A program made the position numbers and the translations under genes. From Chloroflexota bacterium (lineage in GTDB: Bacteria; Chloroflexota; Dehalococcoidia; Bin125): a stretch of 64,000 bases of DNA. The notes below the pieces were generated by a model that was not told the DNA's origin, ran no database searches, and saw nothing but the letters and a program-made list of their open reading frames with translations. The stretch's first letter is position 1. Each line of letters begins with the position of its first letter. Where the stretch lies: NCBI GenBank assembly GCA_028875225.1, contig JAPPFB010000004.1, forward strand, positions 43,223 through 107,222. Reading direction: 5' to 3'. Shown one piece after another: positions 17,189-24,928 of the stretch.

Positions 17189-18490
17189 TCAGTCACCTGC
17201 CTCCACGCCGATCGCCCCATCCTCGCGCAGCGCGGAGATCTCCGCCTCGCTATAGCCGTGCTCGCGGAGGATGGCGTCGGTATCGCCGTCGAAGATCGGC
17301 GAGGGGCCGCTCGCCTCGGGCGGAGAGTCCGACATCCGATAGACCGGACCAACCATCTGCTCGGGACCTGTGAGCGGATGTTCGATCTCGGCGATCACGC
17401 CAATCGCCTGGACCTGCGGATCGTCGATCATGTCTTCCGGCAGATTGACCTGAGAGGCCGGCGCGCCGACGGCATCCAGTTTCTCGATCCAATTGGCGGT
17501 CGTGTCGCCGCGGAACCGGGCTGCGATTGTCGTTCGCGTTTGCTCGACGACGTCGAGCGATGCGGGGTCGAGGGGATTGAAGCTGTCGGAGTCTGTGGGA
17601 TCGTGTTCCTCGGTCAGTGCAATCGCCTGTCGCACCTGTTGTCGATTAAGCGGGGTCAGGCATCCGAGCATGATCGCGCCGTCGGCGGTCTGGTAGCTGC
17701 CGTAGTAGAGCGCGAAGGCTGCGCCGATCATCGAGCGCACGCCGGTGCGCGCCTCAAGGATCTCGCTATACGTGCCGCCTCGTTGACGAACCGCCTGGAC
17801 CTCGTCGAGGGAGGATTGCAGGAAGGTCGCGTCGCTGACCGGCAACCGGGCGACGGCGAAGTTCTGCAGCTGCAGCGCGGCGCCCAGCAGTGACGTTTCG
17901 ATCCGCTGTCCCCGGCCCGTCCGTTCGCGATGAAACAGGGCGGCGCAGATGGCCATGGCAATGGTCCAGGCGGCGCCGTAGTCGGCCGGCGTCGTCGCCG
18001 TGATCTGGATTGGTCCGCCCTGTTCGTCGACCTTCTCGTCACCGACCATGAGTCCGGAGTAGGCCTGCGCAATGATGTCCGCTCCGGCGCGCCCGGCCGA
18101 GGGGCCCTCCGGTCCGAAGGCCGTGTTCTCGAGGTAGATCAGTTGCGGATTCTGTTCGCTCAGGGTCTGATAGTCGACTTGCAGGCGTTCCGCGACGCCG
18201 GGCCGCGCGTTGATCAGGAAGACATCGAAGCTGCGAATCAGGCGCTGGACGACCGCGCGCCCCTCTGGCGTCCGCAGATTGAGGACGATGCCGCGCTTGC
18301 CCCGGTTGTAGACGTGGAAGACCTTCGACTCGTTGGGAATGAACTGTCCCACGCCGCGCGTGGCGTCGCCCTGCGGCGACTCGATCTTGACGACGTCCGC
18401 GCCGAGATCGGAGAGCATCACGCCGCACATCGGTCCGGCGATGATCTGTGTCAGTTCGAGAACCTTGATCCCGTCGAGCGGTCCGGGCAT
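17189..18490 (-). CDS. CaiB/BaiF family CoA-transferase (copy 1)
   Basis: The 433 residues show all class III CoA-transferase markers: GIKVLELTQIIAGPMCGVML, DLGADVVKIESPQGDATR, NRGKRGIVLNLRTPEGR, and the catalytic Asp in AGADIIAQAYSGLM. The family moves CoA between carboxylic acids via an aspartyl anhydride. It is the last of three same-strand paralogues and starts nine bases after copy 2 ends. Substrate is unknown. The C-terminal halves of all three end with a D-G-D-T-D-x-x-L motif typical of formyl-CoA/succinyl-CoA transferase relatives. Confidence 0.92.
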   Translation of the reverse strand: MPGPLDGIKVLELTQIIAGPMCGVMLSDLGADVVKIESPQGDATRGVGQFIPNESKVFHVYNRGKRGIVLNLRTPEGRAVVQRLIRSFDVFLINARPGVAERLQVDYQTLSEQNPQLIYLENTAFGPEGPSAGRAGADIIAQAYSGLMVGDEKVDEQGGPIQITATTPADYGAAWTIAMAICAALFHRERTGRGQRIETSLLGAALQLQNFAVARLPVSDATFLQSSLDEVQAVRQRGGTYSEILEARTGVRSMIGAAFALYYGSYQTADGAIMLGCLTPLNRQQVRQAIALTEEHDPTDSDSFNPLDPASLDVVEQTRTTIAARFRGDTTANWIEKLDAVGAPASQVNLPEDMIDDPQVQAIGVIAEIEHPLTGPEQMVGPVYRMSDSPPEASGPSPIFDGDTDAILREHGYSEAEISALREDGAIGVEAGD

Positions 18491-18499
18491 TCAGCGATC

Positions 18500-19795
18500 C
18501 TAACCGTCGGCCGGCAAACCGACCGCGCCCGACGACCGCAGTGCGGCAACTTCCTCCTCGGTGTAGCCGTACTCGATCAGCACGTCGTCGGTGTCGCCGT
18601 CGAGCATGGGCGACGGGCCTGAGGCCTCGGTCGGCGTCGCCGACATACGGAAGGCGGGGCCGATCGCCTCTTCGGGACCGGTCATTGGATGGTCGAGCGA
18701 GCTGATAATGCCCAGCGCCTGCACCTGCGGGTCGTCCAGGATCTCCTCGCCGAAGTTGACCTGCGAGGCCGGCGCGCCCACTTCGTCCAGCCTGGCGACC
18801 CAGTGCTCGGTGGATTGAGACTTGAACAGCGCCGCGATCTCCGACCGTACCTGCGCCACGATCTCCTCTGAGCCGTCATCGAAGGGATTGAAGTCGGGCG
18901 CGGAGGTCGGGTCCTCCGAAAGGCCGATTGCGTCGCGCACCTGTTGACGGTTGGCGGGCGAGACGCAGCCCAGCATGATCGCCCCATCCGAGGTCTCGTA
19001 GCCGCCGTAGTAGAGCATGAACGCCCCGCCCACCAGCGAACGCAGGCCGCCGCGCGCGCCTACCATCTCGCGATAGGAGCCGCCCCGAGAGCGGATCTCG
19101 GCCAGTCGGTCGAGGATCGGCTGCTGGATCACGGCATCGACCGCGGGCAGCCGCATCACAAAGGCATTCTGGAGCGTCAGTGCGCCGCCCAACAGCGACG
19201 TGTCGATCTTCTGGCCTTCGCCCGTCCGCTCGCGGTGGAACAGCGCTGCGCAGACGGCCATCGCCGAGATCCAGGCGGCCGAGAAATCGGCCGGCGTGGT
19301 CGCGGTGATCAGGTCCGGTCCGCCGTGCTCGTCCACCTTCTCGTCGCCCGCCATCAGGCCCGAATAAGCCTGCGCGATGATGTCGGCCCCGGCGCGGTGC
19401 GCAGACGGTCCGTCGGGTCCGTAGGCCGTGTTCTCCAGGTAGATCAGCGCCGGGTTGTGCGCACGCAGGGTGTCGTAGTCGACGCCGATGCGTTCGGGCA
19501 CGCCCGGTCTCGCATTGATCAGGAACACGTCGAAATCTGGGATCATACGGTGGACAATGGCTTGTCCCTCGTCGGAGGCGAGGTTGACGACCATCCCGCG
19601 TTTTCCGCGATTGAACGCGTGGAATCCCTTCGACTCGTTGGGCGCGAACTGTCCCAGCAGCCGCATCCCGTCGCCGGTCGGCGGCTCGATCTTGACCACG
19701 TCCGCGCCCATGTCGGAGAGCAGCACGCCGGCGAACGGCCCGGCAATGATCTGCGTGACCTCCAGGACCTTGACTCCATCAAGCGCACCAGGCAT
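18500..19795 (-). CDS. CaiB/BaiF family CoA-transferase (copy 2)
   Basis: This 431-residue class III CoA-transferase is closely similar to copy 1 along its whole length. Visible motifs are VTQIIAGPFAGVLLSDMGAD, NRGKRGMVVNLASDEGQ and the active-site Asp in RAGADIIAQAYSGLMAGDEK. The tandem arrangement and near-identical motifs indicate local duplication followed by divergence, so the copies may serve different acyl donors or acceptors, or form heteromeric enzymes. GAGG lies just upstream of its ATG. Confidence 0.92.
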   Translation of the reverse strand: MPGALDGVKVLEVTQIIAGPFAGVLLSDMGADVVKIEPPTGDGMRLLGQFAPNESKGFHAFNRGKRGMVVNLASDEGQAIVHRMIPDFDVFLINARPGVPERIGVDYDTLRAHNPALIYLENTAYGPDGPSAHRAGADIIAQAYSGLMAGDEKVDEHGGPDLITATTPADFSAAWISAMAVCAALFHRERTGEGQKIDTSLLGGALTLQNAFVMRLPAVDAVIQQPILDRLAEIRSRGGSYREMVGARGGLRSLVGGAFMLYYGGYETSDGAIMLGCVSPANRQQVRDAIGLSEDPTSAPDFNPFDDGSEEIVAQVRSEIAALFKSQSTEHWVARLDEVGAPASQVNFGEEILDDPQVQALGIISSLDHPMTGPEEAIGPAFRMSATPTEASGPSPMLDGDTDDVLIEYGYTEEEVAALRSSGAVGLPADG

Positions 19796-19980
19796 CAGAA
19801 CCTCCTCACATACGTCGATCGACTGGAACGAGGATAGGCAACCGGGGTCCGCTCGCCCTCACGCTCAACCCGGCGGCAGTTCGATTTGAACGAACCGAAT
19901 CGGCCTGGAGAGGAAATTCTGCGGGATTGGCTCGGATCTTCAGTGATTTGCTGAGGATCGTGCGCTCGGGCGAGCGAGAT

Positions 19981-20020
19981 AGTCCAGATCTGTCCAGATT
20001 TGTCCAGATTCGTCCAGTTA
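19981..20020. repeat. Four tandem 10-base repeats in the 437-base gap 19796-20232
   Basis: AGTCCAGATC, TGTCCAGATT, TGTCCAGATT and CGTCCAGTTA follow each other with exact 10-base period, so GTCCAG recurs on one face of the helix. The array lies about 190 bases upstream of CoA-transferase copy 2 on its strand. The remaining gap has no coding sequence I can support. A regulator-binding array is possible; that is inference. Confidence 0.6.
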
Positions 20021-20232
20021 TGTCTACGTCATTGGCGGGAATGTGAGGAAGGATCCGGGTCAGTCCGGGACTGTGCAGGCTGGGATCGAGGGATTCGTGA
20101 AGCATCGGAACCGCCTGCCCATTATGTTCGCATGTATGTTCTCATCTACGTACGCATGGTATCGCGATTCGGTTCCCGGAGAGCGATCGGTGCGGTCCAA
20201 CAGCTGACCAACCGGGTCGGGCGACGCAGGGA

Positions 20233-21525
20233 TCAATCGCTCTGCGAGACGCCGATCGCGCCGGATTGCCTGAGACTGTCGATCTGGTCTTCTGTGAAGC
20301 CATGCTCGAGCAGGATCGCGTCCGTGTCGGCATCGAGCAGAGGCGACGAACGATCGGAGCCGGTTGTGGTCTTCGACATCCGGACCAGCGGCCCGACCTG
20401 GCGCTCGGGACCGCTGAGGGGATGGTCGAGCGAGGGCATCATATCCATCGCGACCACCTGGGGATCGTCGGCCATGTCTTCCAGCCAGTTGACCGGTGAG
20501 GCGGGCGCGCCGGCGGCGTCGAGTCTCGCCATCCACTCCTCCATTGTGCCGTTCGCCAGTGTCGATCTGATTTGCGCTTCGACCCGCGCAACGATGGCGT
20601 CGGCGTCCGGACCTATGGCGTTGAAGTCATCGTCGTCCGTCGGGTCGTCCGTGATGGCCAGCGCCTGGCGGATCTGGTCGCGATTCTGCGGCGTCAGCGC
20701 TCCGAGGATGATCGCGCCGTCCTTGACCGGATAGCCGGAGTAGTAGATGCGAAACGCCCGACCCTGGTTCGGACGGCTGCGCCGAGCCTCGATCATCTCG
20801 GCATAACTGGCTCCCGCGTCTCGCATTTCGGACATCATCCGACGCAGCGGCTCAATCAGGATCGAATCCGAGACGGGCACCTCGCCGGCCCAGGGAGTTT
20901 GCAGCGCCAGCCCCGCTCCGAGCAGTGTGGTCGAGATGCGCTGGCCTTCGCCAGTGCGGTGCCGATGAAACAGCGCTGCACAGACGCCCATCGCGCCGCC
21001 CAGCGCGGCCACGTAGTCGGACGGCGCAGAGGCGGTGATCGGTTCCGGCGCGCCGCGTTTGTCCACCTTCATGTCGCCGGCAATCAGACCCGAGTAGGCC
21101 TGCACGACGACGTCGGAACCGGCCCGATGCGCGCTCGGTCCCGTGGTGCCGTAGCCGGTCACCTCGAGGTAGATCAGGTCGGGACGGAACCGGAGGAGCG
21201 TGTCGTAGTCCATGGCGATCCGCTCGGCCACGCCCGGACGCACGTTGGTGAGGAACACGTCGAACTGGGGAATCAAGCGGTGCGCGACCGCCTGTCCCTG
21301 CGTAGAACTGAGGTCGACCACGATGCCCCGCTTGCCGCGATTCAGTCCGTGGAATGCCTTGCTTTCGCCCGGGGCGAACTGCCCGATCCGGCGGGAGGCG
21401 TCGCCCTGCGGTGACTCGAGTTTGACCACGTCGGCGCCCAGATCGGCGAGCGCCGTGCCGCAAAACGGCCCGGCGATGATCTGCGCCAGCTCCAGCACTT
21501 TGATCCCGTCGAGCGGTCCGGACAT
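20233..21525 (-). CDS. CaiB/BaiF family CoA-transferase (copy 3)
   Basis: The 430-residue copy shares the family motifs (LELAQIIAGPFCGTALADLG, NRGKRGIVVDLSSTQGQ) and the active-site Asp in RAGSDVVVQAYSGLIAGDMK. It is more diverged than copies 1 and 2 are from each other and is separated from them by the 437-base gap. GGAGG lies just before the ATG. It is divergent from the crotonase gene at 21602, and these genes together look like an acyl-CoA catabolic neighbourhood. Confidence 0.92.
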   Translation of the reverse strand: MSGPLDGIKVLELAQIIAGPFCGTALADLGADVVKLESPQGDASRRIGQFAPGESKAFHGLNRGKRGIVVDLSSTQGQAVAHRLIPQFDVFLTNVRPGVAERIAMDYDTLLRFRPDLIYLEVTGYGTTGPSAHRAGSDVVVQAYSGLIAGDMKVDKRGAPEPITASAPSDYVAALGGAMGVCAALFHRHRTGEGQRISTTLLGAGLALQTPWAGEVPVSDSILIEPLRRMMSEMRDAGASYAEMIEARRSRPNQGRAFRIYYSGYPVKDGAIILGALTPQNRDQIRQALAITDDPTDDDDFNAIGPDADAIVARVEAQIRSTLANGTMEEWMARLDAAGAPASPVNWLEDMADDPQVVAMDMMPSLDHPLSGPERQVGPLVRMSKTTTGSDRSSPLLDADTDAILLEHGFTEDQIDSLRQSGAIGVSQSD

Positions 21526-21601
21526 GGACGCCTCCTCAATCGAGCAGGTTACGCGAGCCCGGCGCGTAGACTCAGGCTGAACCCAGAGTCAAGAAACGAG
21601 C

Positions 21602-22468
21602 ATGACGATGCCCGACTACGAGAACATCCTCTACGAGCAGGACGGCCCGGTCGTCACGATCACCTGGAACAATCCAGAGACGCTGAACGCGATCACGCCG
21701 GCGCTCGAGCGCGAGTTCCACGACGCGCTCGACCTCGCCAACGCCGACCCGTCGGCGCGTTCGATCATCTTCACTGGAGCGGGACGGGCGTTCTCGTCGG
21801 GCTACAACATCGCCGGCGGGATCGACAGCGAGGTCGGCGGGCCGACGCAGCCCGTCTCGGAGCACCTGGAGCGCTGGTTCCGCTTCTCGACCAAGAATCC
21901 CGACATGATGATGCACCTGATGACGCTGGAGAAGCCGATCATCGCCGCGGTCAATGGCTGGTGCATCGGCGGCGGCTTCTGGTACTCGCTGGCGGCGGAC
22001 ATCACGCTCGCCTCGGACCGAGCAGTGTTCGCCCAGCCCGAGGTGCGGATGATTTCGAACAGCTCCGTGCTCTTCGCGGCCCTGGCCGGCTGGAAGGCCG
22101 CGCATCGGTACGCGCTGACCGGCGACCACTTCGACGCCGAGGAGGCACTGCGAATCGGCGTGATCAACGAGATCGTGCCGAGTGAGGATCTGATGGAGCA
22201 CGCCGACGCGCTGGCGCGTCGGCTGGCGCTGGTGCCGTCGCATTCGATTCGCTACAACAAGCTGATCACCGCCCGAGGCCTCGAGGCGATGGGACTGCGC
22301 AACGCGCTCAACGTGGGCTCGATGCTCTCGTCAATGGTCGAAGCGTCGGCGGACGGTCCCGAGGTCGCGCATCTCGACGCCGCACGGGAAACGGGCGGAT
22401 TCGGCGCATTTCTTCGGGCTCGGGATGAACCGTTCATCCCGGAGCCGTTTGGTCCGAGGAGTACCTAG
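21602..22468 (+). CDS. Enoyl-CoA hydratase/isomerase (crotonase) family protein
   Basis: The 288-residue crotonase-fold protein has the first oxyanion-hole segment SSGYNIAGG and the second, NGWCIGGGFWYSLAADI. The C-terminal catalytic Glu of classical hydratases is present in FAQPEVRM. The partner Glu, normally two residues after the Gly triplet (G-G-G-C-E-L), is replaced by an aromatic residue (G-G-G-F-W-Y). That argues against simple enoyl-CoA hydration and leaves isomerase, decarboxylase, or other crotonase chemistry open. Confidence 0.85.
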   Translation: MTMPDYENILYEQDGPVVTITWNNPETLNAITPALEREFHDALDLANADPSARSIIFTGAGRAFSSGYNIAGGIDSEVGGPTQPVSEHLERWFRFSTKNPDMMMHLMTLEKPIIAAVNGWCIGGGFWYSLAADITLASDRAVFAQPEVRMISNSSVLFAALAGWKAAHRYALTGDHFDAEEALRIGVINEIVPSEDLMEHADALARRLALVPSHSIRYNKLITARGLEAMGLRNALNVGSMLSSMVEASADGPEVAHLDAARETGGFGAFLRARDEPFIPEPFGPRST

Positions 22469-22689
22469 TTGAGCGCGACGATGATGGCGACGGCCAGACC
22501 GACGATCACGATGATGGCAAAGATCAGTTGGTTCGTCTGTCGAGCAAACATCGCCTCCAGACGCTGGTCGAACTCGCGACGTGTCGGGTAGCTATCCATC
22601 GCGTCAGCGAACTCGTCTGCCTGCGCGTCACTGCCTCCAATGGCGCGTATCACCTTGCGCAGTCTGAGAATGGGCGTCATCACCGACAT
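22465..22689 (-). CDS. Small single-span membrane protein, unknown
   Basis: The 74-residue frame begins at an ATG with GGGAG seven bases upstream. It has an amphipathic N-terminal half (RREFDQRLEAMFARQTNQ) and ends in one strongly hydrophobic segment, LIFAIIVIVGLAVAIIVALN, so it is probably tail-anchored. I do not recognise a family; helix-plus-tail proteins of this form are common in Chloroflexota and phage DNA. It overlaps the crotonase stop by four bases. Confidence 0.6.
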   Translation of the reverse strand: MSVMTPILRLRKVIRAIGGSDAQADEFADAMDSYPTRREFDQRLEAMFARQTNQLIFAIIVIVGLAVAIIVALN

Positions 22690-22773
22690 CGTCACGCTCC
22701 CTGAACTGACCACTTCCGCCTCTGGTAGCCTCAGCCTAGCCACGAATGAGCGCGCTGTCACAGGAGAACACTG

Positions 22774-23322
22774 ATGGTTCGCGTTACAGGACCGTACGAT
22801 CTTGAAGCGGTTCGGAGCGAGTGGATCGGTCGCAAAACCGACGTGGTTCCCGGACGCTACCCGGTCGAGTACGACAGCATCCGACGCCACTGCCACATGG
22901 TCGAGGACACGAATCCGCTCTTCCTCGATCCCGAATACGGGCGGCAATCGTCGCACGGCGCCGTGATCGCTCCGCCCGTGATGACCCGCTACTTCGCCGG
23001 CGCCGGCGTCTGGCCGCCCTCTACCGACAACCAGGTCAGCCTGTTGCTCTCAATCCCGACCCGCGGAGAGCGGAACATCAACCTCAACACCGAGTGGGAA
23101 TACCTGCTGCCCGCGAAGGTCGGCGACCATCTCGCTTCGCAGACCGAGGTGACCGACATCTACGAAAAGTCGATCAAGCTCGACCCGCGATCGGTCTGGG
23201 TCGTCACCGAGACGCGAATCACCAACCAGGACGGCGAGTTGGTCGCCGTCGGCACCAACACACTGTGTACGCATCGGACTCCCGAACAAGTCGAAGCAGA
23301 AGAAGGCGAGCGACCGCTATGA
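22774..23322 (+). CDS. MaoC-like N-terminal dehydratase-domain protein (FAS1-like)
   Basis: The 182-residue hot-dog-fold protein shows the segment YDSIRRHCHMVEDTNPLFLD, equivalent to the (R)-hydratase motif, followed by the S-S-H-G-A-V-I-A-P-P loop. In this family it usually forms a heteromer with a second MaoC protein, as here: the next gene starts in its stop codon (ATGA). Likely role is hydration or dehydration of a branched or unusual enoyl-CoA. GGAG before the ATG supports the start. Confidence 0.82.
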   Translation: MVRVTGPYDLEAVRSEWIGRKTDVVPGRYPVEYDSIRRHCHMVEDTNPLFLDPEYGRQSSHGAVIAPPVMTRYFAGAGVWPPSTDNQVSLLLSIPTRGERNINLNTEWEYLLPAKVGDHLASQTEVTDIYEKSIKLDPRSVWVVTETRITNQDGELVAVGTNTLCTHRTPEQVEAEEGERPL

Positions 23323-23783
23323 CCACCACAAGCGCTCCGAACAGCATCTCCACCGATCAGACCTTCTGGGACGATGTCCGCGAAGGCGACCTGATCGAGG
23401 GCTACGATCTGACGCTGGACTGGACCAAGATGGTCGAACAGGTCTCCGGATCGCAGGACTTCTATCCGGTTCACCACGACCCCGAGTTCGCGGCCGAGGC
23501 CGGCCACCCGGCGATCTTCTACAACACCGGCTGGACCCAGGCCGCGCTCTGCCGCGTCGTCACCGACTGGGCCGGTCCGGCCGGCTGGATGTCCAAGTTC
23601 CGCTTCGAGATGCGGCGCATGAACATCCCCGACGACGAGGTCCACGCCCGCGGCAAGGTCGTCGGCAAGTCGGATCTCGACGACGACCACGGCCTGGTCG
23701 AGCTCGAGGTCTGGCTGGAGAACGACCGCCTCGGCGTCACCACGCCCGGCTGGGCCACCGTTCGCCTCCCGCGACGCAAGTAA
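23319..23783 (+). CDS. MaoC-family dehydratase
   Basis: The 155-residue partner hot-dog protein carries the hydratase-2-like motif QDFYPVHHDPEFAAEAGHPA, with catalytic-type Asp and His. The usual Asn of D-x-N-P-x-H is a Tyr. It is coupled to the upstream MaoC gene by an ATGA overlap, which supports a two-subunit hydratase. Together with the crotonase and CaiB/BaiF genes it points to CoA-thioester catabolism. Confidence 0.85.
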   Translation: MTTTSAPNSISTDQTFWDDVREGDLIEGYDLTLDWTKMVEQVSGSQDFYPVHHDPEFAAEAGHPAIFYNTGWTQAALCRVVTDWAGPAGWMSKFRFEMRRMNIPDDEVHARGKVVGKSDLDDDHGLVELEVWLENDRLGVTTPGWATVRLPRRK

Positions 23784-23819
23784 CGACGACCAAGCCCGAC
23801 CAAGCCCAAGGACACGGAC

Positions 23820-24860
23820 ATGACCCGAATCGGCATCATTGGAGCCGGCGCCATCGGCGGTGTCGTCGGCGGACTGCTTACACGCGCCGGCTACGACGTG
23901 ACGCTGTTCGATCACTGGGTCGAGCACATCGACGCCATGAAGCGAGACGGCCTGCGCCTCAGCGGTCCGCTGATCGGCGACATCCGGGTGCCGGTCAACG
24001 CGAAGCACCTGTACGAGGCGCAGGAGATCTCCGAGCCGTTTGACCTCGGCTTCGTCTCCGTCAAGAGCTACGACACCGAGTGGGCCTCGGCCTTCATCTC
24101 GCCGTTGGTCCGAGACGCCAATGATGGTGGCGCGATCGTCGATTTCCAGAACGGGATCAACGACGAGCGCGTGGCCGCCGTCGTCGGTCGTGAGCGGACG
24201 CTGGGCTGCGTGATCACGATCGGCTGCGGCATGTACGACCCCGGCCACTGCATCCGCACCGACACGCGGACGCTGGGCTTCAAGGTCGGCGAGTTGGACG
24301 GCTCCGACTCCGACCGCGCCCGTGAGATCGCCGCGATGATGAACCACGTCGCCGGCGCCGAGTCGACGACCAATCTCTGGGGCGAGCGCTGGGGCAAGCT
24401 GGCCGTCAACTGCATGGCCAACCCCATCGCCGGACTCTCGGGCTACGGCTCGGGAGAGGTCCGAGCCCGAGAGGAAACCCGCTGGCTCTGCATCCGGATC
24501 GCCGCAGAGGTCGTCGAGGTCGGCCGAGCCTACGGCCACAACATCGACGGCGTCTGGGGCATCGACTCCCAGAAGTTCGTCGATGTCGCCAACGGAGGCG
24601 ACTCGACCGAACTCGACGCCGAGCTCGTCGCCGGAGCCCAGGCCCTCGGCGAAGGCCGCCCCAGCTTCCTCCAGGACGTCATCCGCCGCCGCCGAGTCGA
24701 GATCGACGCCCTCAACGGCTGGGTCGTCGAACAGGGCAAGTCCGTCGAAGTTCCAACCCCCGTCAATCAGGCAGTCGCCGAGGTGGTCAGAAGCTTCCCG
24801 GTCGGAGAGTTGCGCTCGGACCCGGCGAACCTTGGTCTGATCATGGATCGATTGGGCTGA
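23820..24860 (+). CDS. Ketopantoate reductase (ApbA/PanE) family protein
   Basis: The 346 residues start with the NADP-binding motif RIGIIGAGAIGGVVGGLL. They include the hinge region NGINDERVAAVVG, and the catalytic-type Lys and Asn in ERWGKLAVNCMANPIAGLSG. The family makes pantoate for CoA synthesis, but many paralogues reduce other 2-oxo acids. The position directly after the MaoC pair favours a catabolic role; no other pan gene is near. AAGGA lies before the ATG. Confidence 0.82.
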   Translation: MTRIGIIGAGAIGGVVGGLLTRAGYDVTLFDHWVEHIDAMKRDGLRLSGPLIGDIRVPVNAKHLYEAQEISEPFDLGFVSVKSYDTEWASAFISPLVRDANDGGAIVDFQNGINDERVAAVVGRERTLGCVITIGCGMYDPGHCIRTDTRTLGFKVGELDGSDSDRAREIAAMMNHVAGAESTTNLWGERWGKLAVNCMANPIAGLSGYGSGEVRAREETRWLCIRIAAEVVEVGRAYGHNIDGVWGIDSQKFVDVANGGDSTELDAELVAGAQALGEGRPSFLQDVIRRRRVEIDALNGWVVEQGKSVEVPTPVNQAVAEVVRSFPVGELRSDPANLGLIMDRLG

Positions 24861-24928
24861 GCCGCTTTCACATCTCAATGGGCCTGTATGAACTGTCCTG
24901 TCTAACGCCAACGAGAGGAAATTAGCCA

